Source of the DNA: Candidatus Poribacteria bacterium
GTDB lineage: Bacteria > Poribacteria > WGA-4E > WGA-3G
Assembly (NCBI GenBank): GCA_022821495.1
Contig: JAJEDN010000059.1
Span: forward strand, 1-32,766
DNA length: 32,766 nt
Direction of reading: 5' to 3'
Positions 26,636-32,766 of this stretch are shown one piece after another (within the stretch, counting starts at the first letter, position 1; every line of letters begins with the position of its first letter). A program made the position numbers and the translations under genes. A model generated the notes under the pieces. That model ran no database searches, had not been told where the DNA came from, and saw nothing but the letters and a program-made list of their open reading frames with translations.

Positions 26636-27895
26636 ATGGAAAATAATGACGTTGCTTTAGTTCACCGCACCCTTGCCGGTGACGACACAGCCTTCACCAC
26701 ATTAATGGAAAAGCACCAAAAACAGGTTCACGCGACTGTGTGGCGAACGATTAAGGATTTCCATATTGCTGAAGACATCGTTCAAGAGACCTTCCTGAAA
26801 GCCCATCAGAAACTTGGCACTCTGAAGGATCCACATCGTTTTTCTGCGTGGATTAACGCCATTGCTACACGTCATTGTCTTGCGTGGTTTCGTGAGAACC
26901 GCCTGACTTCCGAACTTGCTGATAATATAAACAGCGCCATGAGACAAAGCGACTTATACTCCAGATATATATCGGGAGAGCAAGCGAAAGCGGCAGCACA
27001 AGAACTGCGCGAAATGGTTAAAAAATGGCTTTTGAAATTGCGGGAAAGCGAACGCACTGTCGTAACACTTCACTATTTTGATGGACTGTCGTGCGATGAA
27101 ATTGCTGCTTTTTTAGGTGTAACCACGAACACTATCAAAAGTCGGCTCAATCGAGCAAGGAATCGACTAAAAGAGAACGAATCTCTATTGCAATCTGTTT
27201 TTGACAACTTTCAGTTTTTCGCTGCACTGAACGAGGTGACTAAAATGGAACGTAAAATTAGAGTGTGCATTAACGCCACTACTGAGAACGGTAAACAATT
27301 TAGAGAAGGGGGAGCCTCTCTCATAAAAACTGATGCGTTTTTGAGACTTTCCAGTTTCGGATGGGAAGAACGCGATCAGGCGGAACCGGTCACAATGCCT
27401 TTGTTGGGAACTGCCATCACGCCTTTCCTATTCAGATTTCCTTCGGTTATAGGTCATACATGGACGCAAAAAGGATTTTGGGACTCACAAGCGGAGACAA
27501 TCTTAGAGGGATACGAGCAAGTGGAAGTTTCCGCTGGCGTTTTCCCGACATGTCTCAAGCACAAAAGTGTGTTTATTGACACGCCACCATGCTCGGAAAA
27601 TAATCTTCTCGCAACTTCTAATGGCAAACCGTATGAGCGCGGTACAAAAAAGGAGAGTCCATTTGTTAACGGCACACGTTATTTGTGGTTTGCTAAAGGA
27701 GTTGGGCTTGTGAAAATGCGCTATGAACATGCCAACAGGCTCACAACGGAGGCAGAATTAATGGAATACAGTGTTCCCGGCAAGATAGAAGAATATCACC
27801 CTTTACGGATTGGCTCTACGTATACCTACAAGTATCACAGTGTTTTTCTTGAGGAAACAGTGTTTGAAAAATGGCGCGTTACCGAAAACTTTTGA
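26636..27895 (+). CDS. ECF-type sigma-70 factor with fused C-terminal domain
   Basis: A 419-residue protein about twice the usual ECF length. Region 2 is at about 10-85 (HIAEDIVQETFLKAHQKL; FSAWINAIATRH) and region 4 at about 125-182 (LRESERTVVTLHYFDGLSCDEIAAFLGV, then TTNTIKSRLNRARNRLKE). After a charged linker, residues about 255-385 form a beta-rich domain with VEVSAGVFPTCLKHK and RYLWFAKGVGLVKMRYE, a pattern I associate with secreted DUF3108/TapB-like domains; this is a tentative match. No membrane segment or signal peptide separates the halves, so the extra domain would be cytoplasmic. A purine-rich ribosome site (AGAGGATCTG) precedes the ATG. No anti-sigma factor is adjacent; two ABC-2 permeases follow. 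Confidence 0.87.
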   Translation: MENNDVALVHRTLAGDDTAFTTLMEKHQKQVHATVWRTIKDFHIAEDIVQETFLKAHQKLGTLKDPHRFSAWINAIATRHCLAWFRENRLTSELADNINSAMRQSDLYSRYISGEQAKAAAQELREMVKKWLLKLRESERTVVTLHYFDGLSCDEIAAFLGVTTNTIKSRLNRARNRLKENESLLQSVFDNFQFFAALNEVTKMERKIRVCINATTENGKQFREGGASLIKTDAFLRLSSFGWEERDQAEPVTMPLLGTAITPFLFRFPSVIGHTWTQKGFWDSQAETILEGYEQVEVSAGVFPTCLKHKSVFIDTPPCSENNLLATSNGKPYERGTKKESPFVNGTRYLWFAKGVGLVKMRYEHANRLTTEAELMEYSVPGKIEEYHPLRIGSTYTYKYHSVFLEETVFEKWRVTENF

Positions 27896-27969
27896 ATCTA
27901 ACTAACCTTATTTGGAGAGATCAAACGTAGAAGCGAAACCTATCTACATCCGCCGTAACTGGGGGCAGC

Positions 27970-29460
27970 ATGATGCTTTGGGCAATTGTTAGAAGAGAAA
28001 TCACAGCAAATATCTTGAGTTTCAGATTCCTGATGGGACTACTCATCTATTTTTCCCTGATTGTAACAAATCTCTTCGTTTTGACCAGAGATTATGAGGA
28101 TAGGCTGCAAAGTTACCGAACGGCTATTCGAGAGAATGACGATGAAGTGAAGCAGGTGAAGATATACTCCGAATTCGGACATAGTCGCAAACTGAAGCTT
28201 GATAGAAAACCGAAACTGCTCAGCATCTTCAACGAAGGAATGGACAAAAGGAAAGGGAATACGGTGACAGTGGCGCACGGATATGTTCCTGCCGTTGCTG
28301 AACAACACGGCTCTGATAATCCGTATCTGAACATCTTCTCCTCTATTGATTTCACGGTCATCTGTCAAGTGGTGATGAGTCTGCTCGCGCTGCTGTTCTC
28401 CTACGACGCGATATCACGGGAGAAGGAAGCAGGTACCTTGCGATTAGCACTTTCAGGCGCAGTCTCGAGACCGACACTGCTCTTGGGAAAATACATTGCT
28501 GGGATGGTATCTATTTCTCTTCCGCTCATCGCGAGTTTTGTGGCAGGCTTATTGATGATACAATCTTCACCTTATGTCTCTTTTGACAGTTCAGAGTGGA
28601 TACGAATATCACTTATCTTCCTTGTATCCATACTTTACGTGTCTCTCTTTTTCCTTATCGGACTTTTCCTTTCCGCTCGGACCCACCGATCCTCTATCAC
28701 CTTGGTGTTTGCAATGTGCGTCTGGGTAATTTTTGTCCTCATCATTCCGAATCTAACGGTTTTATTCGTGGAACATGCAAGCCCGATACAATCGGAAAAT
28801 CCGTATAAAGAGCAGGCGGATGAATTGTGGGGCGAATTTGGAGGCAAAGCCGGAGATTATTTGAAAGAACGAGCGGTTGATCTGCCTTGGGAGCCTGCTA
28901 ATCCGAGCGGCTTAGGGGTCCTTGAATCCAGAACAGCGTACGGAAGCGGAGAAACAGTTAGCTTGAGCCGTTTTAGAAACGAAGACGGTGTACCGTTTGT
29001 CCAAGGGTATTACGGGTTCAAGGAAAACCTCCGAGCACAATATGCCGACAAAGTGTGGCAAATCCGGAAAGCCTACCTCGATGAAAACCCGAACCGACAA
29101 TCTTTATTGGCGTTGAACATATCCCGTATATCGCCAACAGCCGTTTACTACAACGCCACTGCAATCCTCGCGGAAACCGACTTAGGGAGTTTCCAGAAAT
29201 TCATGGAACAGACCCGACAATATCGACGTGAGTGGGTCGAATATCTGAGAGATGAAAAAATATTTTCTTCACGTAGATGGTTCACCGGAAAGGATTCCCA
29301 AGAGCCGCTTGACTTAAGCGGAATGCCCAGATTTAAAGAGCGGAGCGAAAGTATCGGCAGCAGCCTGCAACGTGCCGTACCAGATATTATGATACTCACA
29401 GTGTTAAATATTCTATTCTTTATGGGAGCGTTCGTCTCGTTCCTGCGCTATGACCTATAG
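27970..29460 (+). CDS. ABC-2-type transporter permease, paralog A
   Basis: A 496-residue integral membrane protein of the ABC-2 export type. A short cytoplasmic N-terminus (WAIVRREITANILSFRF) is followed by TM1 (18-38), a soluble loop to 125, TM2-TM5 (about 126-146, 173-196, 211-234, 242-264), a large second extracytoplasmic domain (265-470) and a last TM (473-493). The cytoplasmic phrase FSYDAISREKEAGTLRLALS is characteristic of ABC-2 permeases contacting the ATPase. It is clearly homologous to the next permease in the same positions. No ATP-binding subunit is encoded in the window. Substrate unknown. ATG codons at 27970 and 27973 are both possible; no strong ribosome site is visible. Confidence 0.85.
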   Translation: MMLWAIVRREITANILSFRFLMGLLIYFSLIVTNLFVLTRDYEDRLQSYRTAIRENDDEVKQVKIYSEFGHSRKLKLDRKPKLLSIFNEGMDKRKGNTVTVAHGYVPAVAEQHGSDNPYLNIFSSIDFTVICQVVMSLLALLFSYDAISREKEAGTLRLALSGAVSRPTLLLGKYIAGMVSISLPLIASFVAGLLMIQSSPYVSFDSSEWIRISLIFLVSILYVSLFFLIGLFLSARTHRSSITLVFAMCVWVIFVLIIPNLTVLFVEHASPIQSENPYKEQADELWGEFGGKAGDYLKERAVDLPWEPANPSGLGVLESRTAYGSGETVSLSRFRNEDGVPFVQGYYGFKENLRAQYADKVWQIRKAYLDENPNRQSLLALNISRISPTAVYYNATAILAETDLGSFQKFMEQTRQYRREWVEYLRDEKIFSSRRWFTGKDSQEPLDLSGMPRFKERSESIGSSLQRAVPDIMILTVLNILFFMGAFVSFLRYDL

Positions 29461-29462
29461 TT

Positions 29463-29554
29463 AGGACTTACGCAGCCCCCACTGCAGGCGGGGTTTGAAA
29501 CCGCGCCTGCAGTGCGTCATACGTCTGGTTGTGATGGAAAAACGCGTAAGTCTT
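29463..29554. mobile_element. MITE-like element with terminal inverted repeats between the permeases
   Basis: AGGACTTACGC (29463-29473) is matched by GCGTAAGTCTT (29544-29554), an 11-bp terminal inverted repeat with one mismatch enclosing 92 bp and no gene. The ends look like those of small insertion elements found in cyanobacteria and other bacteria. It contains the large palindrome at 29481-29513. No clear target duplication was seen. Its 3' end is 39 bp from the start of the second permease. Confidence 0.55.
29481..29513. repeat. 33-bp palindrome inside the MITE-like element
   Basis: ACTGCAGGCG (29481-29490) pairs with CGCCTGCAGT (29504-29513), and GGTTT with AAACC inside; only the base pair at 29491/29503 is mismatched. 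The axis is 29497. As RNA this would be a very stable hairpin between the two permease genes and could reduce or protect the transcript. Confidence 0.8.
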
Positions 29555-29593
29555 GACAATGGATGGTTCTGGATTGACTGCAAAGGAGACAAC

Positions 29594-31054
29594 ATGATCT
29601 GGCAAATAGCAAAGCGTGAAATCCTTGACAATCTGACCCGTTTTCGGTTTGCATTCACGGTGATCTTGGTAATGGCACTGATGGTGATGAATGCCATCAT
29701 ATTTGTGAGCAGCAGCTATCAGCGAAGAATATCAGCATATTCCCAAGACACTACAGATGCCATAGCATCAATGAAAGGGCGAAGCTCCAACTTAAGCGAG
29801 TTAGGTGTAAAGGGACCAGGGAGCCTCTATAAACGCCCAAGCCAATTAGGGTTCATCGCCACGGGTGCAGATGCCAACTTGCCAAAACGGGTCGTTGGGA
29901 ATGCCGAATCCGGTGGAAATTGGAGGACACTCAATTTTCACTACTCAAGTTCAAACGTTTGGTCGCTTGCATATCCACAAGACCCGTTCCGTAAAAATGA
30001 TGCGTTACCAAATTTCACGGAATTAGATTGGACATTCGTCATCGGATTGATAATGAGTTTTATGGCGGTCCTGTTCACTTACGATGCGATCTCTGGAGAA
30101 CGTGAAACAGGGACTCTAAGCCTGCTCATGTCTCATTCCGTGTCACGTGCAACTGTACTTCTGGCGAAATTCATTGGCGCGTTCCTTACCCTCATGATAC
30201 CCCTATTGATTGGGATATTGCTCAATTTAATGATCGTCAACGTGTCAGATTTGGTGTCGCTCGACGGAAGCGAATGGACGCGGATCGGAATAATCTTTGT
30301 CATTTCTGCTGTCTATATCTCAATATTCTTATGGCTTGGGTTGTTTATTTCAAGCCAATTCTCCAATTCATCAAGCAGCTTGCTGGTGCTACTTCTAATT
30401 TGGGTTGTGTTTGTAGTGCTTATTCCGAATACAGTGGGTGTGTTGGCAAGCAATTTCCAGCAGGTGCCTTCCAGAAGCGAAGCCTCTCGACTAAAGCAGG
30501 CAAAACTCGACGAAATTGATCACAGGTATTTTGAAACAGATAGAAGACTTTTCCAATTCGGTTCCCCTTCCGACAATCCGCCTAAAATTGAGGCACTGCA
30601 GGTGTGGGCTGGCTATCTAACCGAACGCGCCGATGTGAAAAGTAGATTTAACGATGAGCACCTGAACAAACAGTTTGCACAGGTTGCGTTCACACAACAA
30701 GTTACGCGATTATCTCCGGCATCTATCTACAAATACGCTATGGAATCTCTATCTGGCACAGGATTCGCCAGACATAAAAAGTTTGTCCAACACGCGCGGC
30801 GTTATAGACAACAGTTCATCGACTTCATCAAATCAGAGGACAGCGCAGACAAAGAAAGCTACCATGTCTATTTTGTAAAGGAAGGTTTATCCCAAAAACC
30901 GGTTGCTTTTAACAGCATTCCTAAGTTCTCAGAACAACTGACGTTGGGTGTTGCGTTTGAGGGAGCAGTGTTGGACCTGACGTTGTTAATCTCACTCACG
31001 CTACTCCTGTTTATGGCGACTGTCTTTGCGTTTTTACGGAGCGATGTGAAATAG
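29594..31054 (+). CDS. ABC-2-type transporter permease, paralog B
   Basis: A 486-residue membrane protein, parallel in layout to the permease before it: IWQIAKREILDNLTRFRF, TM1 about 20-39, an extracytoplasmic loop, LFTYDAISGERETGTLSLLMS (about 160-180), TM segments at about 190-215, 230-252 and 262-280, a large soluble domain and a C-terminal TM. The start at 29594 is chosen because AAAGGAG stands 6 nt upstream; the longer reading would begin inside the MITE-like element. Two paralogous permeases suggest a heterodimeric exporter, but the ATPase is missing here. Confidence 0.86.
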   Translation: MIWQIAKREILDNLTRFRFAFTVILVMALMVMNAIIFVSSSYQRRISAYSQDTTDAIASMKGRSSNLSELGVKGPGSLYKRPSQLGFIATGADANLPKRVVGNAESGGNWRTLNFHYSSSNVWSLAYPQDPFRKNDALPNFTELDWTFVIGLIMSFMAVLFTYDAISGERETGTLSLLMSHSVSRATVLLAKFIGAFLTLMIPLLIGILLNLMIVNVSDLVSLDGSEWTRIGIIFVISAVYISIFLWLGLFISSQFSNSSSSLLVLLLIWVVFVVLIPNTVGVLASNFQQVPSRSEASRLKQAKLDEIDHRYFETDRRLFQFGSPSDNPPKIEALQVWAGYLTERADVKSRFNDEHLNKQFAQVAFTQQVTRLSPASIYKYAMESLSGTGFARHKKFVQHARRYRQQFIDFIKSEDSADKESYHVYFVKEGLSQKPVAFNSIPKFSEQLTLGVAFEGAVLDLTLLISLTLLLFMATVFAFLRSDVK

Positions 31055-31122
31055 TGGATTTAAACAAGGCATCGTGATACAATTTTCTGCGAAGGAAATC
31101 AGAATCTAAGGAGGAAGAATTC

Positions 31123-31899
31123 ATGAAAATGAAATTGTCTGTCTCTGCTCTGCTTTTAGTCGGTTTCGTAATTTCTGTCACAGTGATTCAGCCCGCAGCA
31201 GCCGAAGATCCCCGAGAAAAAATGGGGCTTGCGGCACTTTGGACCTTTGATAAGGGCACCGTTCAAGGGAAAGACGTTGAAGATGTTTTCGGGGATAACA
31301 ACGGCACCATTATCGGCAAACCCGACCAAATCGACGGGTTTCGCAGCGAAGCCTTCGATTTTGACGGTGCTGTTGATTTGATACGAATGGGTGAGGATAT
31401 CTTCTTCCCTTCTGTGACAATGGAGGCGGTTATTAAGCCGACCCTTGGCACACGAAATCCGATCTATGACAAATACAACTATGGTATTCAACTGCTTGAT
31501 AACAATAATGTTGGCCTCTGGATTCGCGCGGACACGGCAAACGCTGCAAAGCATTGGCCTTCCGCTTATGTACCCTTTCCGACTGATGGTGAGTGGCATC
31601 ACGTCGTTGGGGTTGTTGAGAATAAGAAATCTGTCCGAATCTATCTCGACGGTGAGTTGAAACAGACTACCGAAGCACCCGATCCCATCAGCATCGCTTA
31701 CGGTGCTGCACATAAACCGACAATCGCTTACACACAGCATTTAGGCGGTATTTGGTACGCTGGTGCTATTGACGAAGTTGCCGTTTTTGAAGGGGCATTA
31801 AGCGACACCGAGGTGAGGAGATTGCATACATTGGCGTTGGCAGTTGAACCTACTGAAAAATTAGCAGTAACTTGGGGGACACTTAAGACTCAGAATTGA
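31123..31899 (+). CDS. Secreted LamG-domain protein
   Basis: A 258-residue secreted protein. The signal peptide runs to about A27 (IQPAAAED). The LamG/concanavalin A-like jelly roll covers about 36-240: GLAALWTFDKGT at the start, SVTMEAVIKPT, DGEWHHVVGVV (155-165), VRIYLDGEL, and the closing YAGAIDEVAVFEGALSDTEVRRL. The fold usually binds glycans; no catalytic residues are apparent. A short tail (VEPTEKLAVTWGTLK) follows. AAGGAGG lies 8 nt before the ATG. It stands 68 bp after permease B and may belong to the same transcription unit. Confidence 0.85.
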   Translation: MKMKLSVSALLLVGFVISVTVIQPAAAEDPREKMGLAALWTFDKGTVQGKDVEDVFGDNNGTIIGKPDQIDGFRSEAFDFDGAVDLIRMGEDIFFPSVTMEAVIKPTLGTRNPIYDKYNYGIQLLDNNNVGLWIRADTANAAKHWPSAYVPFPTDGEWHHVVGVVENKKSVRIYLDGELKQTTEAPDPISIAYGAAHKPTIAYTQHLGGIWYAGAIDEVAVFEGALSDTEVRRLHTLALAVEPTEKLAVTWGTLKTQN

Positions 31900-32002
31900 T
31901 GTTGGCAATGCCAGCGTAGGTGATGACAACTCACTTCCAGATGGGTTTACATCTCATCCTGACCTTCAAATCCGTACTTTATCGGAACTCTTAGAGATTA
32001 TC

Positions 32003-32037
32003 ACCTAACATGATTTGAGATTTCGCGTCTGTTAGGT
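32003..32037. repeat. Inverted repeat after the PhyH gene, possible terminator
   Basis: ACCTAACA (32003-32010) and TGTTAGGT (32030-32037) are perfect 8-bp arms with a 19-nt loop, touching the stop codon of the minus-strand PhyH gene and between convergent genes. No T-run follows on either strand, so a termination role is uncertain. Confidence 0.4.
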
Positions 32038-32642
32038 TAATCGACAGTAGGTCGTGGTGGGTTGCTCCAGTTGCCGTTTCTGTCTTTTCCACTCACGACA
32101 ACACCTTCCTTATCCCAGCGGAAAGATGCCCGGACATCAGAAGTGCAGTAGCGCAGCGTGAGACCGCATCGTCGCTTTGGTGAAGGATTGGCGTTTGAAC
32201 CGTGTAAAAGCAGATCGGTATGGATGGAGATTTCGCCTGCTTTGAGTTCAACATCTACCGGTTCACCGTGCGCCTCTGCGTTTTCAACGATTTGACCCAG
32301 GACGCTATTTTCATCAGGTTCCCTGTGCCGAGCGGTTAAGTGTCCGAGGTGATGGGAACCTGCGATAAACCGCATTGCCCCGTTCTCAATAGTTGCATCG
32401 TCAATTGCGAGCCAGACGGTGACGGTTTTAGAGGGACTGAGGGGCCAGTAGCTAGCATCTTGATGCCAGCCGACGTTCTTTGGATCGTGCGGCATTTTGC
32501 AGAAATAGTGCGCGCCCCAGCCGATAACATCCTCACCAATCAGATCTTTCACACAAGCGACGATCTTGGGATACGTGAGTAGATCATAGACCTTTCCGTA
32601 TTTCATGTGCGCAGAGATAATTGAGTAACTGACATTTATCAA
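32037..32642 (-). CDS. Phytanoyl-CoA dioxygenase family protein, N-terminally incomplete
   Basis: A 201-residue fragment of a PhyH-type Fe(II)/2-oxoglutarate oxygenase. It keeps the triad H60-x-D62 (GWHQDASYW) and H147 (LLLHGSNAN), with the 2-oxoglutarate arginine nearby in RRCGLTLRY (R157/R158). Family members are usually about 260-290 residues, so about 60-80 N-terminal residues are missing. The frame begins with TTG at 32642 without a ribosome site. Upstream it stays open (NAFSSRTIT) only to an in-frame TGA about 38 nt further. The gene could be truncated, frameshifted or recoded, or its start could be ATG at codon 13, leaving it shorter still. It is unlike the dioxygenase at 25579 in its core motifs, so it is a separate paralog. 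Confidence 0.75.
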   Translation of the reverse strand: MINVSYSIISAHMKYGKVYDLLTYPKIVACVKDLIGEDVIGWGAHYFCKMPHDPKNVGWHQDASYWPLSPSKTVTVWLAIDDATIENGAMRFIAGSHHLGHLTARHREPDENSVLGQIVENAEAHGEPVDVELKAGEISIHTDLLLHGSNANPSPKRRCGLTLRYCTSDVRASFRWDKEGVVVSGKDRNGNWSNPPRPTVD

Positions 32643-32766
32643 AGTTATTGTCCGACTGCTGAAGGCATTGCCTCAGCGCGTGTCGTGTTATGAAAATGCG
32701 TTTTGTTTTCAAAAAGTTTCTTGATTTTTAGCGCATGAGATGGCATTCTAAGAGCTAACCACACTA

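Noticed and set aside
31156..31740. A 194-codon minus-strand open frame
   Set aside because: Antisense to the LamG gene, which has a signal peptide, a domain match and a strong ribosome site.
1..32766. CRISPR arrays, rRNA or tRNA genes
   Set aside because: No regularly spaced direct repeats and no cloverleaf-like or rRNA-like segments were found by reading both strands.

Overview
The window looks like chromosomal DNA from an uncultured, sponge- or marine-associated heterotroph of the Candidatus Poribacteria type or a relative. This is an inference from gene content: two LamG-fold secreted proteins, two phytanoyl-CoA dioxygenase-family proteins, an amidohydrolase, a family 5 solute-binding protein, a large FG-GAP subtilase with a Por-type tail, and an ECF sigma factor carrying an extra C-terminal domain. 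No rRNA, tRNA or CRISPR array was seen. Clear sigma70-like promoters (TTGACA, 17-18 nt, TATAAT-like) and good Shine-Dalgarno sequences precede many genes.

Layout. 1-166: the right end of an IS200/IS605-type (tnpB/omega-RNA) element whose coding part lies outside the window. 219-4962 (minus): recJ and rel overlap by 41 bp under one promoter, linking ssDNA exonuclease and (p)ppGpp metabolism. 5149-8439 (minus): an envelope or secreted-protein operon in which a C39-like/DUF1573 reading frame is split by a single in-frame TGA, followed by a LamG protein and a possible 42-residue ORF. 8830-9539 (plus): a 7Fe-type ferredoxin with its own promoter and terminator, then a DUF971 protein. 9536-12135 (minus): a three-gene operon of a cold-shock-domain/Hfq-like fusion protein, a YkgJ-type cysteine-cluster protein and a tryptophan-rich-repeat lipoprotein.

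12550-13842 (plus): an amidohydrolase behind a perfect-consensus promoter. 13857-16650 (minus): a ThDP-dependent acetolactate-synthase-like enzyme and methylthioribose-1-phosphate isomerase (mtnA). 16835-20695 (plus): a 1286-residue secreted subtilase with a seven-motif FG-GAP propeller. 20711-22633 (minus): a HEAT-TM-TPR membrane protein. 22925-26373 (plus): a tight operon of a solute-binding protein, a D-2-hydroxyacid dehydrogenase and a PhyH-type dioxygenase, which reads as an uptake and catabolism unit. 26636-31899 (plus): an ECF sigma factor fused to a sensor-like domain, two paralogous ABC-2 permeases separated by a small MITE-like palindromic element, and a LamG protein. 32037-32642 (minus): a PhyH dioxygenase lacking its N-terminal part.

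The items most worth a second look are the cold-shock/Hfq fusion, the in-frame TGA at the usual DUF1573 cysteine site, the sigma-factor fusion next to the permease pair, and the interrupted PhyH gene at the right edge.
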